Shown here: piece after piece, positions 26,051-34,975 of the stretch
Position numbering within the stretch: position 1 is the first letter of the stretch
How the letters are laid out: each line of letters starts with the position of its first letter
Made by a program: the position numbers and the translations under genes
The notes under the pieces: model-generated
The model's input: the letters and a program-made list of their open reading frames with translations, nothing else
The model's database searches: none
Told to the model about the DNA's origin: nothing
Source: Corynebacterium camporealensis
GTDB taxonomy: Bacteria; Actinomycetota; Actinomycetes; Mycobacteriales; Mycobacteriaceae
DNA length: 64,000 nt
Direction of reading: 5' to 3'
Assembly (NCBI RefSeq): GCF_000980815.1
Contig: NZ_CP011311.1
Coordinates: 912,571-976,570 of the forward strand

Positions 26051-27445
26051 CTAGGCAGTAGCAGCTGTAGGAAGCGGAAGCTTGGACGTCGGGGAGATGC
26101 CGCGGACTTTGGCGTTGATGACGCCGGCGATGGCGAGAACGCTAAACATCACGGCGGCGGAGAGCAGTTGGGTGCGGGCGGTGGCATCGGAAAGCATGAG
26201 AATTGCGATGGCGGCGAAGAGTAAAAGGGCGAACCAGGTGAGGTAAGGATAGGCCCACATGCGAATCGGGAGGGGGTGGATGGCCTCGAGCTGTGGGCGG
26301 AGGCGCAGCTGCGAGACGGCGATGAAAATCCAGACGATGAGCAGGGAAGCGCCGGCGGAATTCAGCATGAAGGTCAAAAGCCAGCCGGTATCGGCGTAGT
26401 TCAGAATCACCATCACGACCGAGAGAGTGATGGATAGAGCGATGGCGGCGGTGGGAACGCCCTTGGCATTGGGGTGGGCGAAGATGTGTGGGGCTTCCTT
26501 GCGGTTAGCCAGGGAATGCATCATGCGCGAAGAGGCGTAGATCTGTGCATTGAAGGCAGAAAGCAGTGCTAGGACGATGATGACTTCCATCAGCCCGGCC
26601 GCGCCGGGGATGCCGGCGCGTTCTAAGACCATGGTGAAGGGAGACTCGGCGGCGGACTCGGCAGCGCCCAGCATCGAGTAGGGCAGCAGGAAAGTAATGA
26701 CGAGAACGGAGCCGAGGTAGAACACGGAGATGCGCAGGATGGTGGTGCGCACGGCGTCGATGAGTGACTTTTCCGGGTCGTCGGATTCGGCGGCAGCGAT
26801 GGCGACGACCTCAATTCCGCCGAAGGCAAAGGCGACAGCCAGGAGACCGGCGGCGACGCCGCCGAGGCCGTTAGGCATGAAGCCATCGTTTAAAAAGACC
26901 TCAGTACCAATGAAGGTGTGACCGGGAAGAAATCCGAAAATAAGCAGGGCGCCGATAACGAGGAACGCAATAATCGCAAGCACCTTAATGGCAGCGAACC
27001 AGTACTCAAATTCGCCGAAGCTGCGCACGTGCAGCAGGTTCACAATACCGAAGAAGGCAACGCAGATTGCCGCCGGGATCCACGGGGAGACATCGAACCA
27101 GGAGCCGATGAAAGCAGAAGCACCGGTGATTTCCGCGCCCAGAACGGCGACGGTGGCAAGCCAATAAATCCAGCCCTGCGTGAAACCGGCCCAGCGGCCA
27201 ATGCCGTGCTCAGCGTATTCGGAAAAGGAACCGGAGGCGGGAATGACGGTGCCCATTTCGCCGAGCATTTGCATCACCAGGATGGCGAGGAAACCGGCGA
27301 TGAAATAAGCCAGCAAAACGGCAGGACCGGCGGCGGAGATTCCGACGCCGGTACCTAAAAAGAGCCCGGCTCCAATGGTGGAGCCAAGACCCATCATACG
27401 TAAGTGACGGACCTTCAGTCCGTTGCCCAGATTTGAATTGCTCAC
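26051..27445 (-). CDS. Amino acid permease (APC superfamily, AAT type)
   Basis: The 464-residue protein has twelve predicted helices. The N-terminus (VRHLRMMGLGSTIGAGLFLG) and the motif FGGIEVVAIAAAESDDPEKS are diagnostic for AAT permeases related to AroP, GabP and ProY. They are proton-coupled amino-acid importers; the substrate is not determinable. The GTG start at 27445 lies 6 nt after TATAGT on the minus strand (27452-27457), so a leaderless transcript is likely. It lies 43 bp downstream of dapD on the same strand and is paralogous to the permease upstream of dapD. Confidence 0.92.
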   Translation of the reverse strand: MSNSNLGNGLKVRHLRMMGLGSTIGAGLFLGTGVGISAAGPAVLLAYFIAGFLAILVMQMLGEMGTVIPASGSFSEYAEHGIGRWAGFTQGWIYWLATVAVLGAEITGASAFIGSWFDVSPWIPAAICVAFFGIVNLLHVRSFGEFEYWFAAIKVLAIIAFLVIGALLIFGFLPGHTFIGTEVFLNDGFMPNGLGGVAAGLLAVAFAFGGIEVVAIAAAESDDPEKSLIDAVRTTILRISVFYLGSVLVITFLLPYSMLGAAESAAESPFTMVLERAGIPGAAGLMEVIIVLALLSAFNAQIYASSRMMHSLANRKEAPHIFAHPNAKGVPTAAIALSITLSVVMVILNYADTGWLLTFMLNSAGASLLIVWIFIAVSQLRLRPQLEAIHPLPIRMWAYPYLTWFALLLFAAIAILMLSDATARTQLLSAAVMFSVLAIAGVINAKVRGISPTSKLPLPTAATA

Positions 27446-27488
27446 CCGATAACTATAGGACTATGCAATCTAGGGTGAGCACTGGGGT

Positions 27489-28460
27489 CTAGTTCTTGTG
27501 CAGCTCTTCGTTGAGAGCAACTGCTTCAGCCTTCCACTCGGTAGCTTCCACAGAACCAGTGACCGAGTTGCGGCGAAGCAGCATGCCGGATGCGCCGGAG
27601 AGTTCAGCAGCCTTGAGGGAATTGCCTTCCTTGACACCGAGGGCATCGGCAACCGCGCCAAAGACGGTGACCTTGGTGCCAGCGGTGACATACAGGCCGG
27701 CTTCGACGACGCAGTCATCGCCAAGCGAAATGCCCACACCAGAGTTAGCACCGAGCAAGCAGCGCTCGCCGACGGAGATGACTTCCTTGCCGCCACCGGA
27801 CAGGGTGCCCATGATGGATGCGCCGCCGCCGACATCAGAGCCATCGCCCACGACGACACCAGCGGAAATACGGCCCTCAACCATGGAGGAGCCCAGGGTG
27901 CCGGCGTTGAAGTTCACAAAGCCCTCGTGCATGACGGTGGTGCCCTCAGCCAGGTGAGCTCCCAGGCGAACGCGGTCGGCGTCGCCGATACGCACGCCGG
28001 TCGGCACGACGTAGTCCACCATGCGCGGGAACTTGTCGACGGAGTAGACCACAACCGGGCCACGGGAGGCCAGGCGGCCGCGGACCATCTGGAAATCGGC
28101 AACTGCGCACGGACCGTAGTTGGTCCACACGACGTTAGCCAGGTGGCCGAAGATGCCGTCCATGTTCAGACCGTGCGGCTTGACCGCGCGGTGGGAGAGC
28201 AGGTGCAGACGCAGGTAGGCGTCGTAAGCATCGACAGGAGCTTCATCCAGATCGGCGATGGTGGTCTCCACAGCAACGCGAGCAACGCCGCGCTCCTCGT
28301 CCGGGCCAACCAGCTCTGCGAACTGCTGGGGAGTGTTCTCCAGGCGAGTGGTGCCGGTTTCGCCAGTAGCGTTATCCAGGGAAACAGCCGGGAACCAAAC
28401 GTCCAGGACGGTGCCATCGTGGGTCAGGGTGGCTAGACCGCGTGCGGAAGTGGAAGTCAT
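27489..28460 (-). CDS. dapD: Tetrahydrodipicolinate N-succinyltransferase DapD
   Basis: The 323-residue protein is of the long actinobacterial DapD type. Hexapeptide (left-handed beta-helix) repeats run from about residue 165 ([40 protein letters not shown]). It transfers succinyl from succinyl-CoA to tetrahydrodipicolinate, opening the succinylase branch of lysine/DAP synthesis completed by DapC and DapE in this window. ATG 28460 has AAAGAGG upstream. It lies between the two APC permeases on the minus strand. Confidence 0.95.
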   Translation of the reverse strand: MTSTSARGLATLTHDGTVLDVWFPAVSLDNATGETGTTRLENTPQQFAELVGPDEERGVARVAVETTIADLDEAPVDAYDAYLRLHLLSHRAVKPHGLNMDGIFGHLANVVWTNYGPCAVADFQMVRGRLASRGPVVVYSVDKFPRMVDYVVPTGVRIGDADRVRLGAHLAEGTTVMHEGFVNFNAGTLGSSMVEGRISAGVVVGDGSDVGGGASIMGTLSGGGKEVISVGERCLLGANSGVGISLGDDCVVEAGLYVTAGTKVTVFGAVADALGVKEGNSLKAAELSGASGMLLRRNSVTGSVEATEWKAEAVALNEELHKN

Positions 28461-28515
28461 GAAGCGTGAAACCTCTTTGTAGTTCTAAATAGGAAACGTG
28501 ATCTCTTAAGGCATC

Positions 28516-29871
28516 CTACACGGTGGCGCGCTTGCCGTTGCCGGTCAGGAAGGCTAAGCCAATCAGGACTGCAACCAAGACCAGAACGGAAATGACCTGG
28601 TTACGGGCAGCAGGATCGAAGAGCATGAGGATGGTCAGACCGCCGATGGCCACCAACGTGAGATAGGGCACTGTTGGGAATCCACCCAGGCGAACAGTGG
28701 TCAGTTCGCCGTTGCGCTTCATCTCCGGGTGCAGACGCAGGTAGGAGATGACGACGAAGACCCAGATAACCAGCAGGCAGCCGCCGACCGCGTTGAAGAG
28801 GAAGGCAAGCAGTCCCGGCGGGTTCCAGTACTGCAGCAGCACCGAACCGAAGGCGAAGATCATCGACAGCACAACCGCAGGAACCGGGGAACCGGCAGCG
28901 TTGGTGCGCAGGAAGAACTTCGGTGCGCAGTGGTCGCCGGCCATGTCGTAGACCAGGCGGGAGGTGGCGTAAATCTGCGCGTTGAACGCAGACAGCAGCG
29001 CCAGGGCAATGATGAGCTCCATGAAGCCAGCTGCAAAAGGAATCTGCGCGGCGGCCAGAACTAGGGTGAACGGCGAGTTCGCAGCGACGTCGGCGTCCTG
29101 GATATCGCTGAACGGCAGCGCCATGGTGATCACCAGGATGGAGCCGATGTAGAAGATCATGATGCGCACGATGATGGCGCGGACCGCAGTAGCGACGTTA
29201 TGCGCGGGGTCCTCGGACTCGGCAGCAGCAATGGTCACCAGCTCGATACCGCCGAAGGCGAAGGCCACAGCCAACAAACCAGCGGCGAAACCGGCGATGC
29301 CGTTCGGCATGAAGTTCTCAGTGAAGTTGCTTCCGGCCAGCTCCAGGTTCATACCCGGCAGGATGCCCAGCAGCATCAAAATGCCGACGATAAGGAAGCC
29401 AATGATGACAACGACCTTGATGATGGCGAACCAGAACTCGAACTCACCAAAGCCACGCACCGCAGCGAAGTTAATCACTGCGAAGAAGGTCACTGCGATC
29501 AGAGCAGGAATCCACGGCGCGATGTCGAACCAGCCGCTGACAATGGCGGCGGCACCGGTGATTTCCGCGCCCATGACCATCACCAGCATGAACCAGTAGA
29601 TCCAGCCCATCGTAAAGCGTGCCCACGGGCCCATGGCCTGGCCGGCGTAGGTGGAAAAGGAACCCAGGGACGGGCGTGCGGAGGCCATCTCGCCGAGCAT
29701 CCACATAATCAGCGCGACGAGGGTGCCTGCAATGGCGTAGGAGAAGAGCACCGAAGTACCGGAAATCTGAATACCCAGGCCCACGCCCAGGAACAGACCG
29801 GCGCCCACGGCAGACCCGAGACCCATCATCGTCAAGTGACGGGTTTTCAGTTGTTTTGTTGATTCAGCCAT
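28516..29871 (-). CDS. Amino acid permease (APC superfamily, AAT type)
   Basis: The 451-residue, twelve-helix protein has TRHLTMMGLGSAVGAGLFLG at the N-terminus and FGGIELVTIAAAESEDP in the middle, closely parallel to the permease at 26051-27445. The ATG at 29871 is preferred; an in-frame GTG 51 bp upstream would add residues with no family support and overlaps a TATACA -10-like box. Gene order permease-dapD-permease suggests duplication around dapD. Substrate unknown. Confidence 0.91.
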   Translation of the reverse strand: MAESTKQLKTRHLTMMGLGSAVGAGLFLGVGLGIQISGTSVLFSYAIAGTLVALIMWMLGEMASARPSLGSFSTYAGQAMGPWARFTMGWIYWFMLVMVMGAEITGAAAIVSGWFDIAPWIPALIAVTFFAVINFAAVRGFGEFEFWFAIIKVVVIIGFLIVGILMLLGILPGMNLELAGSNFTENFMPNGIAGFAAGLLAVAFAFGGIELVTIAAAESEDPAHNVATAVRAIIVRIMIFYIGSILVITMALPFSDIQDADVAANSPFTLVLAAAQIPFAAGFMELIIALALLSAFNAQIYATSRLVYDMAGDHCAPKFFLRTNAAGSPVPAVVLSMIFAFGSVLLQYWNPPGLLAFLFNAVGGCLLVIWVFVVISYLRLHPEMKRNGELTTVRLGGFPTVPYLTLVAIGGLTILMLFDPAARNQVISVLVLVAVLIGLAFLTGNGKRATV

Positions 29872-29944
29872 AGTGTTCGCTTTCGACGTTGCAAAGTTTG
29901 TATAGGCAGGTACTTTACACACCGCATTAACTCTAAGGGCAAGG

Positions 29945-29950
29945 TAGCAT
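29945..29950 (+). promoter_or_regulatory. -10 box of dapE (leaderless)
   Basis: TAGCAT ends 8 nt before the GTG start of dapE at 29959 and there is no Shine-Dalgarno sequence, consistent with leaderless transcription common in corynebacteria. Confidence 0.4.
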
Positions 29951-29958
29951 GGCTTTTT

Positions 29959-31032
29959 GTGAAATTAGATCTGCTTGCTGACCCCATTGAACTGACCAAG
30001 GCGCTCGTGGACATCCCCAGTCCCTCGCACCACGAGCAAGTAATTGCCGATGCCGTCGAAGAAGCCCTCCGCGCACTCGACGTGGAGGTCGCCCGTTACG
30101 GCAACACGGTCTGCGCCCGCACCAACCGCGGCCTGACCTCCCGCGTGGTCCTGGCCGGCCACATCGATACCGTTCCGCTTGCCGACAACGTCCCGCACCA
30201 CATGGAGGGTGACACGATGTGGGGCTGTGGCACCGTGGACATGAAGTCCGGCATGGCCGTTTACCTGCATGCATTTGCCACGCTTTACGATGATCCTTCG
30301 CTCTCCCACGACCTCACCCTCATCGCTTATGAGGGCGAAGAAGTCGCCACGAAATACAACGGTTTGAACCATCTGCAGCAGGATAATCCGAAGTGGCTGG
30401 AGGGCGATTTAGCACTTCTCGGTGAGCCTTCTGGCGCCATGATTGAGGCTGGTTGCCAGGGCACGATTCGCCTTCGTGTTACCGCGCATGGCACCCGCGC
30501 GCACTCCGCTCGCGCTTGGCTCGGTTCTAATGCCGCGCACAAATTAGCCCCCGTGATGACCCGGATTGCAGACTATTCCCCGCGCGATGTCACCATCGAT
30601 GAATGTACCTACAAAGAGGGTATTAATATTGTTCACCTCGAATCGGGGGTAGCAACGAACACCATCCCGGATGAAGCGTGGATGTTTGTGAATTTCCGCT
30701 TCGCACCGGATCGCAGCACCGATGAAGCGATGGAACATCTGCTTGAGGTTATCGGTGAGCACGAGGACATCACCATCGAAGTCGACGACGTGGCCGGTGC
30801 CGCTTTGCCAGGTTTGGGTCAGCCGGCAGCACGCGCGCTTGTCGATGCCGTCGGCGGCAACTTCCGCGCCAAGTACGGCTGGACCGACGTGGCCCGCTTC
30901 TCCGAAATGGGCACCCCAGCGGTCAACTTCGGCTGTGGCGACCCGGGCTTTGCCCATAAGAAGGACGAACAAGTCGACATCTCGCAGATCACCGAAGTAT
31001 CCGATGCTCTGCTGGCCTACCTGAAAGGATAA
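29959..31032 (+). CDS. dapE: Succinyl-diaminopimelate desuccinylase DapE
   Basis: The 357-residue M20 metallohydrolase has the metal motifs AGHIDTVP, GCGTVDMKSG (bridging Asp) and EGEEV (general-base Glu with metal Glu). It releases succinate from N-succinyl-LL-DAP to give LL-DAP for lysine and the cell wall. The GTG start has no ribosome site and is placed next to a -10 box. It heads a tight run dapE-LOG-folP2-gpgS with 3-bp gap or 4-bp overlaps. Confidence 0.95.
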   Translation: MKLDLLADPIELTKALVDIPSPSHHEQVIADAVEEALRALDVEVARYGNTVCARTNRGLTSRVVLAGHIDTVPLADNVPHHMEGDTMWGCGTVDMKSGMAVYLHAFATLYDDPSLSHDLTLIAYEGEEVATKYNGLNHLQQDNPKWLEGDLALLGEPSGAMIEAGCQGTIRLRVTAHGTRAHSARAWLGSNAAHKLAPVMTRIADYSPRDVTIDECTYKEGINIVHLESGVATNTIPDEAWMFVNFRFAPDRSTDEAMEHLLEVIGEHEDITIEVDDVAGAALPGLGQPAARALVDAVGGNFRAKYGWTDVARFSEMGTPAVNFGCGDPGFAHKKDEQVDISQITEVSDALLAYLKG

Positions 31033-31035
31033 GTA

Positions 31036-31803
31036 ATGACTCCGGATCAATTGCGCATGCTGCGCGGCCCGTTGCTGTTGCGTTCTGAGGGCGAACAGCA
31101 AGCATCCACCTTCGACCAGCGACTCCTGCAGTCGGGCGCGGACCACGAGTGGCAGCACGCCGACCCCTGGCGCGTGTTGCGCATTCAGGGCGAGTTCGTC
31201 GCCGGCTTTGATGCTTTGGCGAAGCTGCCGAAGGCCGTGACCGTCTTCGGTTCTGCGCGCACCACTCCTGAAGACCCCTACTATCAGATGGCCGAAGAGG
31301 TCGGACGCAAGCTTGTCGATGCCGACTATGCCGTTATCACCGGCGGCGGCCCCGGCATTATGGAAGCAGCGAACAAGGGCGCACACGAAGCCGACGGCAA
31401 GTCCGTTGGTCTAGGCATCGAGCTGCCTTTCGAGCAGGGCCTGAATAGCTACGTCGACTTAGGTCTGAACTTCCGCTACTTCTTCGCGCGCAAGACGATG
31501 TTTTTGAAGTACTCCCAGGCCTTTATCTGCCTTCCGGGTGGAATGGGCACCATGGACGAGTTCTTCGAGGTCATGTGCATGGTCCAGACCGGCAAGGTCA
31601 CCAATTACCCAATCGTGTTGCTGGGCACTGAATACTGGTCGGGCTTGGTTGACTGGATGACTAAGGCGCTGGTCTCCGGTGGTTACATCAATGAAACCGA
31701 CACCGATCTCTTCCTGCTGACCGATGACGTCGATGAAGCCATCGCGCATATCGTCGAAGCCCACGAAATCATGACCGACAAGCGCATCCGGGAGGAGCGT
31801 TGA
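31036..31803 (+). CDS. LOG family protein (TIGR00730 Rossmann fold)
   Basis: The 255-residue protein has the LOG motifs ITGGGPGIMEAANKGA and PGGMGTMDEFFE. Family members are nucleoside 5'-monophosphate phosphoribohydrolases, some releasing cytokinin bases (Rv1205 in M. tuberculosis, which lies in the same order near dapE and folP2). An N-terminal extension of about 55 residues precedes the Rossmann domain. It begins 3 bp after dapE and overlaps folP2 by 4 bp. Confidence 0.9.
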   Translation: MTPDQLRMLRGPLLLRSEGEQQASTFDQRLLQSGADHEWQHADPWRVLRIQGEFVAGFDALAKLPKAVTVFGSARTTPEDPYYQMAEEVGRKLVDADYAVITGGGPGIMEAANKGAHEADGKSVGLGIELPFEQGLNSYVDLGLNFRYFFARKTMFLKYSQAFICLPGGMGTMDEFFEVMCMVQTGKVTNYPIVLLGTEYWSGLVDWMTKALVSGGYINETDTDLFLLTDDVDEAIAHIVEAHEIMTDKRIREER

Positions 31804-32630
31804 GTCTGGCCCGCATCATGGCGATCGTGAATCGCACCCCAGACTCCTTCTATGACCAAGGCGCTACCTACGCCATGGATGCCGCGCTGTTGCGTGGCGA
31901 TGCCGTCGTGGCCGAAGGCGCAGACATCATCGACGTTGGCGGGGTCAAAGCTGGTCCTGGCGAAGATGTCGATGCAGCTGAAGAAATCGACCGCGTCGTA
32001 CCTTTGATTGCCAAGCTCCACGAACGTCATCCGGAGGTCATCATCTCTGTCGACACCTGGCGTGCCTCCGTCGCCGAAGCCGCCATTGAGGCTGGCGCTG
32101 GCCTTATCAACGACACCTGGGCTGGCTGGGATCCCGAGCTCGTCGCCGTTGCCGGACATCACCGCGTCGGCTACGTCTGCTCGCATACCGGCGGGATTAC
32201 CCCGCGTACCCGTCCGCACCGCGTGCATTTCGATGATGTCGTCGCCGACGTGATTGCAGAGACCACCCAGCTTGCCGAGCGCGCCGCCGACCTCGGTTGC
32301 CCACCTGAGCTCACCTTCATCGACCCCACGCACGATTTTGGCAAGAACACCTTCCACGGCCTGGAACTCCTGCGCCGCATCGACGAGGTCGTCGCCACCG
32401 GCTGGCCAGTACTCATGGCGTTGTCGAATAAAGATTTTGTCGGCGAGACCGTCGATCAGCCAGTAGGAGAGCGCGTTGCCGGAACTCTGGCAGCAACCGC
32501 CTGGGCCGCCGCCCGCGGTGTGGCCGCCTTCCGTGTCCACGAGGTGCGCCCCACCGTCGACGTTCTGCGCATGACCGCTGCCATTGCCGGTACCGCCGCA
32601 CCACTAGCAACCACCCGTGGACTCGCATGA
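31800..32630 (+). CDS. folP2: Dihydropteroate synthase homologue FolP2
   Basis: The 276-residue TIM-barrel protein matches DHPS at MAIVNRTPDSFYDQG and INDTWAG. The loop that reads GGESTRPG in active DHPS is GGVKAGPGE here, so the Ser-Thr-Arg that contact substrate are missing. The same change is typical of mycobacterial FolP2 (Rv1207), which does not make dihydropteroate. The gene starts with TTG inside the stop of the LOG gene and overlaps gpgS by 4 bp. A role in the gpgS branch is possible but unproven. Confidence 0.9.
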   Translation: MSLARIMAIVNRTPDSFYDQGATYAMDAALLRGDAVVAEGADIIDVGGVKAGPGEDVDAAEEIDRVVPLIAKLHERHPEVIISVDTWRASVAEAAIEAGAGLINDTWAGWDPELVAVAGHHRVGYVCSHTGGITPRTRPHRVHFDDVVADVIAETTQLAERAADLGCPPELTFIDPTHDFGKNTFHGLELLRRIDEVVATGWPVLMALSNKDFVGETVDQPVGERVAGTLAATAWAAARGVAAFRVHEVRPTVDVLRMTAAIAGTAAPLATTRGLA

Positions 32631-33349
32631 GAATAAGCGTAGTAATCCCGGCACTGAACGAAGAAGCCACCATCGCCGACGTCGTCCGTGCCTGCCTGGC
32701 CGACAATCCACTCGAAGTCCTGGTCATCGACGCCGATTCCAGTGACGAGACCGCCTCTGTGGCGAGTGCCGCCGGCGCTACCGTTCTCAACTGGCGCGAG
32801 GTTCTCCCAGATATCGAGCCGCGCCCCGGGAAGGGCGAATCGCTGTGGCGCGGTGTCGCCGCTGCTCGAGGGGAAGTCGTGGTCTTCGTCGACGCCGACC
32901 TAGAATCCGCCCGTCCTGGAATGGTCAACGCTATGGCCGAGCCTTTCCAGGACCCGCAGATTCAACTGGTCAAGCCTCGCTACGCGCGCAGCTTTCACGG
33001 TGCCCCGACCGGTGGGGGCCGCGTCACCGAACTGACCGCTAAACCGCTATTGCGCTTGCTCTACCCCGAACTTGCCGATATCGCCCAGCCCCTCGGCGGC
33101 GAATACGCCATCCGCCGCGAGACCGCTTTAGACCTGCCCTTTGTGGATGGTTATGGGGTTGAGGCGGGGCTGCTGGTGGACATCGGAAAGCAGTGCGGGC
33201 GTGATGCCATCGCTGAAGTGGACTTAGGCACCAGAAAGCACCGGAACCGGCCACTGGAAGAACTCGCGCCCATGGCGGATGTGGTTGCAGCAACTTTGCT
33301 CCGGCGCGACACCACCGGGCAGCGCCCTGCCCTGCGCGATATTATGTAA
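32627..33349 (+). CDS. gpgS: Glucosyl-3-phosphoglycerate synthase GpgS
   Basis: The 240-residue GT81 retaining glycosyltransferase has PALNEEATI at the N-terminus, VIDADSSDET, and the nucleotide-sugar/metal motif VDADLESARPGM. GpgS joins glucose from NDP-glucose to 3-phosphoglycerate, the first step toward glucosylglycerate and, in mycobacteria, methylglucose lipopolysaccharide. It is shorter than mycobacterial GpgS (about 320), lacking part of the N-terminus, but keeps the core. The start overlaps the folP2 stop (ATGA). Confidence 0.9.
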   Translation: MRISVVIPALNEEATIADVVRACLADNPLEVLVIDADSSDETASVASAAGATVLNWREVLPDIEPRPGKGESLWRGVAAARGEVVVFVDADLESARPGMVNAMAEPFQDPQIQLVKPRYARSFHGAPTGGGRVTELTAKPLLRLLYPELADIAQPLGGEYAIRRETALDLPFVDGYGVEAGLLVDIGKQCGRDAIAEVDLGTRKHRNRPLEELAPMADVVAATLLRRDTTGQRPALRDIM

Positions 33350-33352
33350 CTC

Positions 33353-33628
33353 ATGCTTTCCTGGATTGCGCTGATTGTTGTTCTGGCTGCGCTGATCGTC
33401 ATTGGTACGTGGGCGTGGGGCAGCATGTTTGGGCATAAGCCCGTGCCCACCGATGCCTCCCTAGAAACCGACGTACCCGCCGCCAACCGCGCAGCGCTCG
33501 CACGAGGGGATATCAACGCAATTGCTTTCGACGTTGTACCGCATGGTTACCGCCAGGAGCAGGTCGATGATCTGCTAAACGCCCTGCGTGATGCCCAGAA
33601 CCAGCCCGAGAATCTGAAAAAGGACTAA
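33353..33628 (+). CDS. Small membrane-anchored protein with DivIVA-like segment
   Basis: The 91-residue protein has one N-terminal helix (LSWIALIVVLAALIVIGTW) and a C-terminal FDVVPHGYRQEQVDDLL that matches the DivIVA-domain consensus (FxxxxRGYxxxxVDxxL). Orthologues follow gpgS in mycobacteria (Rv1209). DivIVA-type segments bind curved membrane or polar complexes; a role here is inference. It starts 3 bp after gpgS, so it belongs to the dapE operon. Confidence 0.85.
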   Translation: MLSWIALIVVLAALIVIGTWAWGSMFGHKPVPTDASLETDVPAANRAALARGDINAIAFDVVPHGYRQEQVDDLLNALRDAQNQPENLKKD

Positions 33629-33673
33629 GCTGGTAAGGGTACATAATTTTTAGAGCCTAAGGAGCTGGTTGCT

Positions 33674-33841
33674 ATGGCAGCAATGAAGCCTCGTACCACT
33701 GGCGGCGAGATGGAAGCTGTCGAAGAATCCCGCAAGATCGTCATGCGAATCCCCTCGGATGGCGGCGGGCGCATCGTGATTGAGCTATCCAAGGAAGAAG
33801 CTGCCGAGTTGGGTTCTTTGCTGCAGGAAGTTTCCAGCTAG
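33674..33841 (+). CDS. DUF3117 small conserved protein
   Basis: This 55-residue protein begins MAAMKPRTTGGEMEAV and contains IVMRIPSDGGGRIVIEL, the strongly conserved core of DUF3117 (Rv1211-like). Function is unknown although it is near-universal in Actinobacteria. AAGGAG lies upstream of ATG 33674. It lies 45 bp after the DivIVA-like gene and 9 bp before the methyltransferase. Confidence 0.92.
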   Translation: MAAMKPRTTGGEMEAVEESRKIVMRIPSDGGGRIVIELSKEEAAELGSLLQEVSS

Positions 33842-33850
33842 TCTAGGAAC

Positions 33851-34705
33851 ATGCTTTCTCACATTATTGATGTTCTGGCCGATCCCAACGACGGAACGCT
33901 ACTGCACGGCGAGGACGATTTTCGTCGCCTCGTTTCCGAATCGGGACGCAGCTATGACGTAGCCAAACAGGGTTACGTTACTTTGCCGGTAGGAGCCGGA
34001 CTCAAGCACAAAGGCGATGACATGGACATGGTCAACGCCCGTGAGACTTACCTTTCTATGGGCCATTTCGCGCCCTTCGTTGAAGCCGTGACCAGCGCTA
34101 TTCAGGATGTCGTCGCTGACGTTGACGCAGACCCGACCCTCCTGGAAGTCGGCGCCGGTACCGGCTATTACCTTGCCCATACCCTGGACTCCATCGAAGA
34201 TTCCCGGGGTATCGGCTTAGACATTTCTCCGCACGCGGCCAAGCACCTGGCTAAGAGCCATTCCCGCGTTGGCGCGATCGTCGCTGACGTCTGGGAGCGC
34301 CTGCCGCTTCGCGATGACTCCGTCCACGCCATCTCCGTCGTCTTCGCCCCGCGCAACCCTGCGGAATTCCGTCGTATTCTCGCCCCCGGCGGCGAGGTCG
34401 TCGTCTTGACTCCAGACGTTGGTCACCTCGATGAGCTGCGCGAACCGCTCGGCATCTTAGGCGTCGAAGAAGGCAAGGTCGATCGCATGTACGAGCAGGC
34501 CGAAGGCTACCTCGAGCAAGCCGCCGAGCCCGAAGAAATCACTTTCCCGATTCTGCTCGACAAAGCTTCCATTGCCGCCCAGGTCGGAATGAGCCCGTCC
34601 GCTCGCCACATCTCCGCTGAAGAGCTCAACGAGCGCATGTCCAAACTTCCCGAGACCGTCCAGGTCACCGCCAAGGCTCGTCTGGATCGTCTCCGCGCCG
34701 TTTAA
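33851..34705 (+). CDS. RlmA-like rRNA methyltransferase lacking zinc cysteines
   Basis: The 284-residue protein has the RlmA (23S rRNA G745/G748 N1) layout: an N-terminal domain (about 1-45) ending YDVAKQGYVTLP, then a SAM-binding Rossmann domain with LLEVGAGTGYYLAHTL and VFAPRNPAEFRRILAPGG. In RlmA the N-terminal domain binds zinc through four ligands including cysteines; here LADPNDGTLLHGEDDFRRLV contains no cysteine. SAM binding looks intact. Methyl transfer to RNA is expected from the family but the altered domain may change target recognition. Confidence 0.87.
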   Translation: MLSHIIDVLADPNDGTLLHGEDDFRRLVSESGRSYDVAKQGYVTLPVGAGLKHKGDDMDMVNARETYLSMGHFAPFVEAVTSAIQDVVADVDADPTLLEVGAGTGYYLAHTLDSIEDSRGIGLDISPHAAKHLAKSHSRVGAIVADVWERLPLRDDSVHAISVVFAPRNPAEFRRILAPGGEVVVLTPDVGHLDELREPLGILGVEEGKVDRMYEQAEGYLEQAAEPEEITFPILLDKASIAAQVGMSPSARHISAEELNERMSKLPETVQVTAKARLDRLRAV

Positions 34706-34761
34706 AGCTCTTAAGCTCTTCGACTATCCCGCCGCCCGCGCCCTCTTCGTCTAACACCGAA

Positions 34762-34823
34762 CCCTTCGCGCTTACCGGCGGGATATTTTTCTGCCTTTTC
34801 TTAATTCCCGTGACCGCGAAGGG
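34762..34823 (+). repeat. 62-bp palindromic repeat, copy 9
   Basis: Left arm CCCTTCGCGCTTACC, right arm CGTGACCGCGAAGGG (C variant). First of the second tandem triplet, 56 bp after the methyltransferase stop. Confidence 0.9.
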
Positions 34824-34873
34824 CTCCTTTCGCTTTCGGGCCCATTCGCCGACCCTTTTGACCGACCCCCGAA

Positions 34874-34935
34874 CCCTTCGCGCTCACCGAAACTACTGAT
34901 TCCGTTCAAATCTTGATTCTGGTGACCGCGAAGGG
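34874..34935 (+). repeat. 62-bp palindromic repeat, copy 10
   Basis: Left arm CCCTTCGCGCTCACC, right arm GGTGACCGCGAAGGG (C variant), followed by CACGGGG. Second of the triplet. Confidence 0.93.
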
Positions 34936-34975
34936 CACGGGGAGGGGAGAAGTGACGGGTCTGAAAACTGACGCA

